A DNA stretch of 64,000 nt from CAYXPR01 sp964467255 (lineage in GTDB: Bacteria; Pseudomonadota; Alphaproteobacteria; Rickettsiales; RGZB01), in assembly GCA_964467255.1 (NCBI GenBank), contig CAYXPR010000003.1, forward strand, positions 94,544 through 158,543, given 5' to 3'. The position numbers were made by a program, and so were the translations under genes. A model generated the notes under the pieces. The model was not told where the DNA came from and did no database searches. It worked only from the letters and a program-made list of their open reading frames with translations. Below are positions 35,323-43,946 of this stretch, in pieces. The first letter of the stretch is position 1. Each line of letters opens with the position of its first letter.

Positions 35323-36649
35323 GATTTTTCTCCTTTGAATTTTCTATTTCGTTAAACGTTTTTCCAGTTTTAGGGCTACCCGCATCCAGGCCAGTCAGTT
35401 TTTGCCAACGCCGGATGGCGGTATCTACATAAGCGGGGTCAATTTCTATGCCACAACACACGCGACCTGTGCGTTCGGCGGCGATAAGCGTAGTACCACT
35501 GCCCAAGAACGCATCCAGTACGATGTCGCCACGCTTTGAACAATCCATGAGAGCGTCTGCTACCATCTGAACCGGCTTAACCGTTGGGTGTAGTGCCAAC
35601 AGGTTTCCTTCTTCCGAGCTATGTCTGGCAAAAGAATTCACCCCTGCATACTTCCAAACATTGGTTCGGTAACGGCCATGTTGGCCGAGTTCAAAATTAT
35701 TTAAATGTGGCGCTGTTCCATTTTTGAAGACATATACCAACTCATGTTGGCTGCGGTAGAACGTGCCCATGCCGGCATTGTCCTTGCACCATACGCAAAG
35801 ATTCTTGAGTTCGTTATACACTGTTCGCCCGGCTGTGATTATTTCATAGCCATGGCGCCAATCCATGCAGATAAAGTGTATACTGCCGTCCTTGCTGTAA
35901 TTTTTAAGCAGGGAAAAGGATTTTATTAGAAATGCCGTGAACTCGCCTTCTGTCATTTCGCCGGAAGCCATTGCGAATTCACGATGCTTGACTTCACCGA
36001 GACCACAGACATGACCATCTACGGGCACATTGTAAGGTGGATCAATAAATACAACCGTAGCAAGGTCACCATTCATTACTTGCTTGAAGGTGCCGGCCTC
36101 TAGCGAACTGCCACAATACAATCGATGCTTCCCGAGATGCCACATGTCGCCTTGGCGCGTCACGGGCAGCCCGTTGGCGGTTTCGGGTATGTCATCGGCG
36201 GGATCGCTTTCTTGTGGGGCTGATTGCAGCATGAGGTCAATTTCGGCAACCTCGAATCCCGTAGCATCTAATTCAAAATCAAGGTTAATTGCTGAAAGTT
36301 CTTCAAAGTGAATTTTTAAAAGCGCTTCATCCCAGGCAGCATTTTCTGTAAGTTTATTGTCCGCAATCATGAATGCTGTGGCCTGGGCGTCGGTTAGATG
36401 CTCAAGCCGTATGACGGGCACCTCTTTAATCCCAAGCTGTTCACAGGCCAATACGCGACCATGGCCGGCAATGACCTGGTTTTTTCCGTCAACAAGCACT
36501 GGCACATTGAAGCCGAAAGCTTTTATGCTTTTGGCTATCTGCTCAATCTGCTTCTTGGAGTGAATGCGGGGGTTTTTGGGGTTTGGTTTTAGAGAGGACA
36601 CAGAAACGCTCTCAACAGAAAGCGATTCTGAAAAGTGAAAAATATCCAC
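35315..36649 (-). CDS. ParB-domain site-specific DNA methyltransferase
   Basis: This 444-residue protein has an N-terminal ParB/Srx-like nuclease domain (NPKNPRIHSKKQIEQIAKSI; AGHGRVLA at 61-68) followed by an amino-methyltransferase with DPPYN at 203-207 and FLGSGTT at 381-387. That order places it in the beta-class N4/N6 adenine or cytosine methyltransferases. Such fusions are frequent in phages and integrative elements, often without a matching restriction enzyme, probably for self-protection. The start is GTG with AAAGGAG seven bases before it. No target sequence can be inferred. Confidence 0.93.
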   Translation of the reverse strand: MDIFHFSESLSVESVSVSSLKPNPKNPRIHSKKQIEQIAKSIKAFGFNVPVLVDGKNQVIAGHGRVLACEQLGIKEVPVIRLEHLTDAQATAFMIADNKLTENAAWDEALLKIHFEELSAINLDFELDATGFEVAEIDLMLQSAPQESDPADDIPETANGLPVTRQGDMWHLGKHRLYCGSSLEAGTFKQVMNGDLATVVFIDPPYNVPVDGHVCGLGEVKHREFAMASGEMTEGEFTAFLIKSFSLLKNYSKDGSIHFICMDWRHGYEIITAGRTVYNELKNLCVWCKDNAGMGTFYRSQHELVYVFKNGTAPHLNNFELGQHGRYRTNVWKYAGVNSFARHSSEEGNLLALHPTVKPVQMVADALMDCSKRGDIVLDAFLGSGTTLIAAERTGRVCCGIEIDPAYVDTAIRRWQKLTGLDAGSPKTGKTFNEIENSKEKNRD

Positions 36650-36865
36650 AGATAGACTCCTTTGTTATGCAACGCGACAGCCACCTGCCATCCGCGTTGC
36701 GGTTGTAACAAAATACTGAGTCCTATCCAGGATTCTTAACCTTAGAATTGCGGCCCTCACCACGGTTCAGGACGAACCAACAGAGATTGCCGATAAAGAT
36801 ACCCTTCATTATAGATTTTTTATTCGTGCCCGCAATCACAGATTTTTCAAAAATAGCGATTACTT

Positions 36866-37363
36866 CTAGGGCTGGCAGACAATAATTCCTACATTTTTGT
36901 ATCTAGTCCAGGGGTCATCTAGCCAACGCGCCTCCGGCATTTTTTGTTTTAACCCAGCCTTATTCAGCAAGACATCTTCTTCGGCCGTAATAACAACGCC
37001 GATGCAATATTTTTGGAAAATATACAGCACACTTTCAGGGCTAATGTCATCCAGGCTAAAAAACATGTCTGTGAGGATTTTTCGTGGGACCAGATGCTCG
37101 TGACGTAGCTTTTTACTGGGTGGCATGCTTGAGGTAGCCCCGTTGCTCGTATCTTCGAAAGATTCCTTTGCCTTTACGCTCCAGTAGGGACAACCAACAT
37201 ATTTTCCTGAGGCCTCTGTATATTTCCACAGTAAGATACTGAATTGTTCAGATAAAATCTTTTCGCAGGCGTTATTGTAGAAGGAGCTCCTTCTTACCTG
37301 CTGCCTATACAAGAGGAATTCAACGGCTAAATTTATAACGCTTTGTCTGAAGTCATCTGGCAT
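36866..37363 (-). CDS. Uncharacterised island protein with an HExLVPRK motif
   Basis: The protein has 165 residues. I do not recognise the family. It is mixed charged and helical; the central stretch SKKLRHEHLVPRKILTDMF at about 93-111 has a His-x-His-like array resembling the start of some HNH-type or endonuclease-like motifs, but no full HNH set is evident. WSVKAKESFED near 60 is another conserved-looking segment. It is divergent from the xre gene, with a palindromic operator-like site between the two starts. A gap of 216 bases before the methyltransferase start holds no gene I can support. Confidence 0.65.
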   Translation of the reverse strand: MPDDFRQSVINLAVEFLLYRQQVRRSSFYNNACEKILSEQFSILLWKYTEASGKYVGCPYWSVKAKESFEDTSNGATSSMPPSKKLRHEHLVPRKILTDMFFSLDDISPESVLYIFQKYCIGVVITAEEDVLLNKAGLKQKMPEARWLDDPWTRYKNVGIIVCQP

Positions 37364-37374
37364 TCAACAAATAT

Positions 37375-37401
37375 CCTGTTTTGGGATAATCCGAAAACAG
37401 G
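37375..37401. promoter_or_regulatory. 27-bp near-perfect palindrome, probable operator
   Basis: CCTGTTTT...AAAACAGG is symmetric around position 37388, with 12 of 13 base pairs matched. It lies between the divergent xre gene (start 37447) and the leftward unknown gene (start 37363), where an XRE repressor would act on both promoters. Confidence 0.7.
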
Positions 37402-37446
37402 ATTAGCTCTTTATGCGCACCCTATCAACTCATTACTGCGCATATT

Positions 37447-37680
37447 GTGAAAAAAAGCATTTACTCCAAGAAATCTGAAGAACTACAAGAGCTTTTAGTC
37501 AAAGCACGGCTGGATGCTGGCCTCACTCAGCAACAGCTGGCCGAGAAACTGGGCAAACATCAATCTTTTGTAGCAAAGTACGAAAATGGTGAGCGCAGAC
37601 TTGATTTGATAGAGTTTCTAAATATTGCCAGAGAATTAAAAATTAACCCACTCAAGATCGTAAAAGACCTGATTAGTTAA
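37447..37680 (+). CDS. Small XRE-family helix-turn-helix regulator
   Basis: This 77-residue protein is almost entirely one HTH_3 domain: LLVKARLDAGLTQQQLAEKLGKHQSFVAKYENGERRLDL, with FLNIARELKINPLKIV closing the fold. Its size and position resemble controller (C) proteins of restriction-modification systems or element repressors. The start is GTG. It is the only rightward gene in the island and faces the palindrome at 37375-37401. Confidence 0.88.
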   Translation: MKKSIYSKKSEELQELLVKARLDAGLTQQQLAEKLGKHQSFVAKYENGERRLDLIEFLNIARELKINPLKIVKDLIS

Positions 37681-37702
37681 CCAGCCGCCATTTTCCATAA
37701 GA

Positions 37703-37723
37703 GACATTATAAATGATAATGTC
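37703..37723. repeat. Short AT-rich inverted repeat after xre
   Basis: A perfect 8-bp stem GACATTAT / ATAATGTC with a five-base loop lies 22 bases after the xre stop. There is no T run, so it is a weak terminator at most; it may also be a second binding site. Confidence 0.45.
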
Positions 37724-37800
37724 CTGATAGCGCCATCTGTTAACTTGGGCTCTTGATTATCTAGACCAGTTCCCTAGCTATTATCTTCCTTCTTGAATTT

Positions 37801-38949
37801 CTATTTTATTCCACAGATACGCGCTGTTTCCTGCGCGATCATCCACTGCTCGCGGGTTTGTGTTACTATCACTCGGACACGGGAGCCGGGGCGCTGAAGC
37901 TGCGGCGCTTCAAATTCTTCCAGCTTAATCTGCCGGTTTTTTTCCTCGTCGAGTTCCAGTCCCATGAATTCCAGCCCTTCGCAGATGCGTGAACGTATTG
38001 AAGCCGAGTTCTCACCTATGCCACCGGTGAAGGCCAGCACGTCGCACCCGCCCATCGCGGCGGCATAGGCGCCGATATATTTCCGTACCCGGTAGGCATA
38101 GACCTCAATGGCGAGCGTTGCTTTCGCATCACCCGCCGAAGCCTGACGCTCAATGTCGCGCATATCATTGCCGACGCCGGACAGTGCGACGAGGCCGCTT
38201 TCTTTATAAAGCGCGTTTTCGATTTGCTCGACTGTCAGACCGAGCATGCGTTTTAAATAAGCGAAGATGCCGGGATCGACATCGCCCGAGCGGGTGCCCA
38301 TCACCAATCCTTCAAGCGCCGTCATGCCCATCGAGGTATCCACCGACCGCCCCCTATCAATGGCGCAGACACTCGCGCCATTGCCGAGGTGACAGCTGAT
38401 AATGCGAAGATCGGCGGCAGGCGTTTTCAATTCCTCAGCCACACGCTGCATGACGTATTTATGCGAGGTGCCATGAAAACCGTAGCGCCTAAGCCCCATC
38501 TTTCTCCATGCTTCCGGCACGGCGTAGGTAAAGGCGCGTTCGGGAATCGTCTGGTGGAAGGCGGTGTCGAACACCGCCACCTGCGGCACATCCGGCCAGC
38601 GTTGGCGCGTCATGGCAATGCCTGCCAGGATAGGTGGATTATGCAGCGGTGCAAGCGGAGTATATTCCTCGATGATTTTAATCAGCTCATCGTCAATCAG
38701 CACCGCGTCCCTAAAATAATCGCCGCCATGCGCGACCCGATGGCCGATGGCTTTAATGTCCGTATGGCCCGCCTGATACAATTTTTCCGCTATCAGCCCC
38801 AGTGCCCCCTCGATGGAATCTACGCGCTCGATTTCGTCCTTGAACGACAGCGTGTCGCTGGCGAGATCGAACACGCTGAACTTGACTGAGGAGCTTCCCG
38901 CGTTAATCACCAGGCATGGATACGATTTTACGCAGCATGGTGATGGCAT
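37801..38949 (-). CDS. ackA: Acetate/propionate kinase
   Basis: This 382-residue protein of the ASKHA fold makes acetate and ATP from acetyl-phosphate, or the reverse. NAGSSSVKFSVFD near 16-28 is the N-terminal signature, RRYGFHGTSHKYV holds the catalytic His-Gly-Thr-Ser-His, and ITSRSGDVDP-like and GGIGENSASIR blocks follow. It overlaps the upstream MaoC-Pta gene by 22 bases, so acetyl-phosphate formed there feeds directly into it. It ends the storage operon; the next genes to the left belong to the island. Confidence 0.94.
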   Translation of the reverse strand: MPSPCCVKSYPCLVINAGSSSVKFSVFDLASDTLSFKDEIERVDSIEGALGLIAEKLYQAGHTDIKAIGHRVAHGGDYFRDAVLIDDELIKIIEEYTPLAPLHNPPILAGIAMTRQRWPDVPQVAVFDTAFHQTIPERAFTYAVPEAWRKMGLRRYGFHGTSHKYVMQRVAEELKTPAADLRIISCHLGNGASVCAIDRGRSVDTSMGMTALEGLVMGTRSGDVDPGIFAYLKRMLGLTVEQIENALYKESGLVALSGVGNDMRDIERQASAGDAKATLAIEVYAYRVRKYIGAYAAAMGGCDVLAFTGGIGENSASIRSRICEGLEFMGLELDEEKNRQIKLEEFEAPQLQRPGSRVRVIVTQTREQWMIAQETARICGIK

Positions 38950-40358
38950 GATTCTTTTTCCTTTCGGGTGGTGCGGCGTCCCCTCACAACCAGTTGCGCC
39001 AAAGCACAGGATGCTTTGCGGGCGATGTCTCCGCTGGCGCGGCTGGTGAGGATGATCGGCACCTGTGCACCCATCACGATGCCCGCCATATGCGCACCGG
39101 AAAGCAGCACCAGTTGTTTGAGCATCATATTGCCGGACTCCAGATCCGGCATCACCAGTATGTCAGCCTTACCCGCCACCTGTGAGTGGATACTCTTGAT
39201 CTCTGCGGCTTCCTCGGAAATAGCGTTATCGAAAGCCAGCGGCCCATCAAGCAGGGCGCCGGTAATCTGCCCGCGCTCGGCCATTTTGCATAGCGCGGTA
39301 GCATCAAGTGTCGAAGGAATGTCCTTGTTAACGGTTTCCACCGCCGAAAGTATTGCCACACGCGGAGCACGTTGTTCTACGGTCAGAAACAGATCGATGG
39401 CATTCTGCACGATGTCCTGCTTGACGGTCAAGTCGGGGGCGATATTGATCGCTGCATCGGTGACATAAAGCGGACGCGGAAACTTCGGAATATCGGCCAT
39501 GAACACATGGCTCATGCGCCTGCCAGTGCGCAGACCGTTTTCCTTATCCATCACCGCGCGCATCAACTCGTCGGTGTGCAATTTACCCTTCATCAAGGCT
39601 TCCACTTTGCCCTCACGAACCATCCGCACGGCTGTTTCCGCCGCCGCGTGGCTGTGTGGCGTGGCGATGATCGTATAAAGGGAAAGGTCGATTTTTTCCT
39701 CTTCGGCGACCGCTCGAATCTTCGCTTCCGGCCCAACCAGTAGGGCTTCGATAATGCCCGCTTTGGCAGCAGCGACAGCACCTTTAAGCGAGGGCGCGTC
39801 CACCGGATGCACCACCGCCACTTTCAGCGGCGGCAGCCCTTCGGCGAAACAAATCACGCGATGATGGTTCGGGCATTCCTCTTCCTTGAACTCGATTTCC
39901 GGCAGTCGTACACGCTTGCGCCGGACTTTTTCCGTGGGCGCGATGACCTCGGCGGTGCCGGTGATTACTTCCTTGCCATCCTGGTTTAGGCAGACGCAGG
40001 CTAATGTCAGGCGGTGTTTTTTATCGTCTTTTTTCGTCACCGTGACCCGCGCGGTAATGGTGTCGCCGATACCAACGGGCCGGAGAAAGTCAAAATCCTG
40101 ATGCACGTAGATTGTTCCTGGCCCCGGCAGTTGGGTGCCAAGCACGGTGGAAATCAGCGAGCCGCCCCACATGCCGTGGGCTATGATCTTATGGAACAGG
40201 TCGCTCCTTGCATATTCCTCGTCCAGATGCGCCGGGTTCACGTCGCCGGACATCACCGCAAACAGCTGTATATCCTTCTGCGTCAGCGTGTGCTCGACCG
40301 AGGCGGAATCGCCGACTTCGATCTCGTCGAAAGTTTTATTCTCAATAAATCCATCCAT
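38928..40358 (-). CDS. MaoC-like hydratase fused to phosphate acetyl/butyryltransferase
   Basis: This 476-residue bifunctional protein has an N-terminal hotdog MaoC domain (about 1-145) with SGDVNPAHLDE and IIAHGMWGGSLIS, the (R)-enoyl-CoA hydratase signature. A phosphotransacetylase/Ptb domain follows (about 165-460: DAAINIAPDLTVKQDIVQNA, VMPDLESGNMMLKQL). It would form (R)-3-hydroxyacyl-CoA from enoyl-CoA and exchange acyl-CoA with acyl-phosphate. This fusion is known as bifunctional enoyl-CoA hydratase/phosphate acetyltransferase and typically sits beside ackA and phaC in low-oxygen clusters. Confidence 0.92.
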   Translation of the reverse strand: MDGFIENKTFDEIEVGDSASVEHTLTQKDIQLFAVMSGDVNPAHLDEEYARSDLFHKIIAHGMWGGSLISTVLGTQLPGPGTIYVHQDFDFLRPVGIGDTITARVTVTKKDDKKHRLTLACVCLNQDGKEVITGTAEVIAPTEKVRRKRVRLPEIEFKEEECPNHHRVICFAEGLPPLKVAVVHPVDAPSLKGAVAAAKAGIIEALLVGPEAKIRAVAEEEKIDLSLYTIIATPHSHAAAETAVRMVREGKVEALMKGKLHTDELMRAVMDKENGLRTGRRMSHVFMADIPKFPRPLYVTDAAINIAPDLTVKQDIVQNAIDLFLTVEQRAPRVAILSAVETVNKDIPSTLDATALCKMAERGQITGALLDGPLAFDNAISEEAAEIKSIHSQVAGKADILVMPDLESGNMMLKQLVLLSGAHMAGIVMGAQVPIILTSRASGDIARKASCALAQLVVRGRRTTRKEKESCHHHAA

Positions 40359-40382
40359 TATTATTCTCCTTTTTTAACCTTA

Positions 40383-41252
40383 TTATTTGGCAAGCCTTTT
40401 ACGAATAGTCAGCAATTCGCGGCGTCGCTCTTCGCTTGTTTCCGGGTACGTCATTTGAAGCCTGTCAAACATCTCGCAGACGATATGAGACACGATCAGC
40501 CGGGCATTCTCCTTGTCATCAGCGGGAACCACATACCAGGGCGCGACTTTCGTGCTGGTGGCGCTTAGGCACTGCTCATACGCCTTCATGTATTGCTTCC
40601 AGAGTTTTCTCTCCTCCAGGTCGGCAAGGCTGAACTTCCAATTTTTTCCCGGGTCGTCGATGCGCTCAATGAATCGTTTCCGCTGTTCATCCTTGGAGAG
40701 GTGAAGGAAAAATTTGATAATGCGGGTTCCGTTACAGCAGAGGTGCTTTTCCAAATCAATGATGGAACGGTATCGGCTCTTCCAGACCTCCTTCTCGTTG
40801 CACGGATCGTCTGCCAGCCCTTCGCTATGTAGAATTTCAGGGTGGACGCGGGCGATCAGCACTTCCTCGTAGTAGGACCGGTTGAATATACCAATCCGAC
40901 CGCGCTCCGGCAGATCACGAGTGATGCGCCATAGAAAGTCGTGCTGCAATTCTTTCGGGCTGGGATGCTTGAAACTGAATACTTGGCAGCCCTGGGGATT
41001 GATTCCGGACATTACATGCTTGATGACGCCGTCTTTCCCCGCCGCGTCCATCGCCTGAAAGATCAGTAGGACGGCATAGCGGTTGGAGGCGTAAAGTAGC
41101 TGCTGCTCAGAACTCAGATGCGCAACGTGCTCTTCCAGCAGTTCCCGGTAATGCTTCTTCGACTTATACACAGGACTCACGTTCGTCGGCCATTTCTGCA
41201 GATCGACATTATCGCCCTCCCGAACGCGAAAATCTTTGGAATGAATTTTCAT
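40383..41252 (-). CDS. ppk2: Polyphosphate:nucleotide phosphotransferase, PPK2 family
   Basis: This 289-residue cytosolic kinase transfers phosphate between polyphosphate and nucleotides. The Walker A-like block QAMDAAGKDG lies near 66-75, the Walker B-like IFNRSYYEEVLIARVH near 120-135, and DDPGKNWKFSLADLEER is the lid region. IFNRS/YYEEV resembles the class III form that can phosphorylate AMP and ADP, but class assignment is tentative. Its place inside the phaC operon joins polyphosphate energy to carbon storage. Confidence 0.9.
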   Translation of the reverse strand: MKIHSKDFRVREGDNVDLQKWPTNVSPVYKSKKHYRELLEEHVAHLSSEQQLLYASNRYAVLLIFQAMDAAGKDGVIKHVMSGINPQGCQVFSFKHPSPKELQHDFLWRITRDLPERGRIGIFNRSYYEEVLIARVHPEILHSEGLADDPCNEKEVWKSRYRSIIDLEKHLCCNGTRIIKFFLHLSKDEQRKRFIERIDDPGKNWKFSLADLEERKLWKQYMKAYEQCLSATSTKVAPWYVVPADDKENARLIVSHIVCEMFDRLQMTYPETSEERRRELLTIRKRLAK

Positions 41253-41288
41253 CTTCGTCCTTGTTCCGGAGACTTAAATGCCAGCATG

Positions 41289-42059
41289 TCATGCTCCCAT
41301 AATGTTGAATCCGGCATCGACGTAGGCGATGCTGCCGGTCACCAGCCGTGCTTCGTCGCTCACCAGAAAGCGGGCGTATGCGCCAACGCAATCGGTGCAG
41401 ATCAACTCATGTGCCGGTGATTTTTTCTTCGCTAGTTCTAGCAGTTTGTCGAAATGGGCGATGCCGCCCGCCGCGCGGGTGGCAACCGGCCCCGGTGACA
41501 GCGCATTGACGCGGATTTTCTTCTCGCCAAGCTCCGCTGCCAGATATTTGACCGTGCCTTCCAGCGCCGATTTCACCGGCCCCATGATGCCGTAATGCTC
41601 GACGACTTTCTCACCGCCGTAATAGGTGGTGGTGAGCAGGCAGCCGCCGTCCTTCATCAGCGGTTCGGCCAGGTGCGCCAGCTGGATAAACGAATAACAG
41701 GAAATATCCATTGCCGTGAGAAATCCCTGCCGCGAGCAGTCGGTGACGCGGCCCTGCAAATCCTCCTTTGGCGCGAAGGCGATGGCGTGTAACAGAAAGT
41801 CGAGCTTGCCCCAGGTATTTTCTATATCTTTAAATAATGCCTTCATCTGTGCATCGTCCGTTACATTCAGCGGTGCGATGATGGGAGCCGTCACTTGCTC
41901 AGCCAGCGGGCGAACATAAGGCTCGGCCTTTTCGTTGAGATAGGTAACGGCAAGCTCTGCTCCGGCTTCGTGAAAAGCTTTCGCGCAGCCCCAAGCGATG
42001 GATTTGTCATTGGCGATGCCGACGATCAGCCCTTTTTTTCCTTTCAATGCCTCGTTCAT
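41289..42059 (-). CDS. fabI: Enoyl-ACP reductase, FabI type
   Basis: This 256-residue short-chain dehydrogenase is typical of FabI. GLIVGIANDKSIAWGCAKAF is the nucleotide loop with the 'AxxxSIAWG' signature, and HYGIMGPVK carries the catalytic Tyr-x6-Lys. SPGPVATRAAGGI near 195 is the loop that binds triclosan in other FabI proteins. It normally reduces enoyl-ACP in fatty-acid synthesis; in this operon it may shift acyl flux when polymer is made or used. A housekeeping fabI is probably elsewhere in the genome. Confidence 0.93.
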   Translation of the reverse strand: MNEALKGKKGLIVGIANDKSIAWGCAKAFHEAGAELAVTYLNEKAEPYVRPLAEQVTAPIIAPLNVTDDAQMKALFKDIENTWGKLDFLLHAIAFAPKEDLQGRVTDCSRQGFLTAMDISCYSFIQLAHLAEPLMKDGGCLLTTTYYGGEKVVEHYGIMGPVKSALEGTVKYLAAELGEKKIRVNALSPGPVATRAAGGIAHFDKLLELAKKKSPAHELICTDCVGAYARFLVSDEARLVTGSIAYVDAGFNIMGA

Positions 42060-42068
42060 TGCCTTCTC

Positions 42069-43934
42069 CTATTTCATCATTACGTAGTCACCCGGCGCAT
42101 CCCGCAGGGGTTTGTAACCTTTGCTCGGAGCGCCCATTGCCGGAGGTTTGGTTTTTTCGCCGGACTGTTTTCCCAGCCACGCGCACCATTCGGGCCACCA
42201 CGATCCTTCTTGTGTTTTTGTTTTCCCCCGCCATGCTTCCGGCGCGATATGCTTACCGGCGCTTTGGAAAGTGGAAATTTGGTAGCTGCGGTGCGGATGG
42301 CCGGGCTCGCTGACAATTCCGGCATTATGGCCACCGCTGGTCAGCAGGAACGTCACGTCAGTGTCGGTAAAGTGGCGGATTTTATAGACGGAATGCCACG
42401 GCGCGACGTGATCGCGCTGGGTACTGACGGCGAAAATCGGCACCCGTATATCCGTCAGTGAAATCGATTTGCCGTCCACGGTAAACCGTCCCCCGGACAG
42501 ATCGTTGTTGAGGAAAAGACTCCGCAGATATTCCGAATGCATGCGGTACGGCATGCGGGTGGCATCGGCGTTCCAGGCCATCATGTCATTGAGGGATGGG
42601 CGGTTGCCCAGCATGTATTGCTCAACAATGCGCGACCATACCAGGTCGTAGGAGCGCAGCATCTGGAATGTACCTGCCATATGCTTCTTGTCCAGATAGC
42701 CCTGTTTCCACATTACGTCTTCCAGAAACGCTAATTGGCTCTCGTCGACGAACAGCAGCAGCTCCCCGGCCTCCTCGAAATCCACCTGCGCGGCGAGTAA
42801 TGTCAAGCTTTTCAAGCGTTCATCGCCGTCTTTGGCCATCGCGGCGGCGGCAATCGAAAGCAGCGTTCCGCCGAGGCAATAGCCGGCCGCATGCACTTTC
42901 TGCCCCGGGACAATGGCGGTGACGGCCTTCAATGCCTCCATCACGCCGAGATTGAGATAATCCTCGAAGCCTAGGTCGCGGTCACCGGCATCCGGGTTCT
43001 TCCATGAGATCATGAAAACCGTATGGCCTTGCCCGACCAGGTATTTCATCAGCGAATTTTCCGGCGACAGGTCGAGTATGTAGTATTTCATGATCCAGGC
43101 GGGCACGATCAATACCGGCTCGGCGTAGACTTCCTCGGTGGTTGATGCGTACTGGATCAACTCGATCAGCCGGTCCTGATAAATCACCTTGCCCTTGGTA
43201 ACGGCGATATTTTCCCCGACCTTGTAGTCTTCCGCCCCAGCAGGTGGTTTCTGGGTAATGAGCCGCGACAAATCATCCAGATAATTCTCCGCGCCTTTGA
43301 TGAAGTTCGCGCCGCTCTGTTCGGTGGTGGCCTGCGCCACGCGGGGATTGGTGAGCGGGAAATTGAGCGGTGAAAACATATCAAGCCACTGGCGGGTCAG
43401 GAACGGTACGACATCGGCGTGATGACGGGTCACGCCGCGCACATTGCCGGTGGCTTCCTGCCACCATTGTTCGGTCAGCAGAAATGCCTGTTGATACATG
43501 TTATACGGCCAGTTTTGCCAGCCTTCGTCATTGAAGCGGCGATCCTGCGGCAGCGGATGGATGCAGCATTCGGGCTTTTCGCAGCCTGAGGCCATATGCA
43601 TTAGGTAATTAGTGAGCAAGGTCGCTTTCTCTCCGGCACTCTGCGCCAGCTCCGCCTGCCTGCCGGGGGCGATGGCCAGATGCGCTGCCCAATCGAACCA
43701 GGCGGTCGCCAGCGCCGCAGGGGACATGCCGGAAAATTTCGACATGGAAGCGTGCAGCAACCGGTCAAACGCCGATGTCTGTTCGGTTTCATGCTCGACA
43801 GCAGGTAGACGCTTCTGCTGTCCGCAGAAGCTGCACACACGACCACCCTTGCCCTCCAAAGGAGCCTTACTACCCGATTTTACTCTGGTTTCAGGCTCCT
43901 TATGTTGCGTTTTTCTGACAAGCTCCATGCTCAT
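42069..43934 (-). CDS. phaC: Poly(3-hydroxyalkanoate) synthase PhaC
   Basis: This 621-residue alpha/beta-hydrolase-fold polymerase makes polyhydroxyalkanoate from hydroxyacyl-CoA. The lipase-like box AAGYCLGGTLL carries the catalytic Cys; VPAWIMKYYILDLSPENSLM and SGGHNAGIVSEPGH supply the other conserved parts (Asp and His). Before the synthase domain is an extension with CSFCGQQKR and a second Cys-rich spot (SGCEKPECC), not common in PhaC. The ATG at 43934 follows GAGGAG; a GTG four codons earlier is the alternative. The PhaC domain is complete; class I is likely by length. Confidence 0.93.
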   Translation of the reverse strand: MSMELVRKTQHKEPETRVKSGSKAPLEGKGGRVCSFCGQQKRLPAVEHETEQTSAFDRLLHASMSKFSGMSPAALATAWFDWAAHLAIAPGRQAELAQSAGEKATLLTNYLMHMASGCEKPECCIHPLPQDRRFNDEGWQNWPYNMYQQAFLLTEQWWQEATGNVRGVTRHHADVVPFLTRQWLDMFSPLNFPLTNPRVAQATTEQSGANFIKGAENYLDDLSRLITQKPPAGAEDYKVGENIAVTKGKVIYQDRLIELIQYASTTEEVYAEPVLIVPAWIMKYYILDLSPENSLMKYLVGQGHTVFMISWKNPDAGDRDLGFEDYLNLGVMEALKAVTAIVPGQKVHAAGYCLGGTLLSIAAAAMAKDGDERLKSLTLLAAQVDFEEAGELLLFVDESQLAFLEDVMWKQGYLDKKHMAGTFQMLRSYDLVWSRIVEQYMLGNRPSLNDMMAWNADATRMPYRMHSEYLRSLFLNNDLSGGRFTVDGKSISLTDIRVPIFAVSTQRDHVAPWHSVYKIRHFTDTDVTFLLTSGGHNAGIVSEPGHPHRSYQISTFQSAGKHIAPEAWRGKTKTQEGSWWPEWCAWLGKQSGEKTKPPAMGAPSKGYKPLRDAPGDYVMMK

Positions 43935-43946
43935 CTTTCTCCTCAC

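Larger units (their letters stand above)
30990..37750. mobile_element. Probable integrated island with large serine recombinase
   Basis: Between tRNA-Ser and ackA lies a block of genes typical of integrative elements and prophage remnants: large serine recombinase, DUF2924, DUF5681, ParB-domain methyltransferase, ImmA/IrrE metallopeptidase with DUF4411, and a small XRE regulator. The outermost genes are visibly AT-rich compared with the core. No capsid, terminase or conjugation gene is present, so it is either a small element or a decayed one. I could not find a direct repeat marking the ends; both boundaries are approximate. Confidence 0.6.

Noticed and set aside
30937..37800. Direct repeat of the tRNA-Ser 3' end as island att site
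   Set aside because: I looked for a second copy of the T-arm and acceptor end on the far side of the island and found none.
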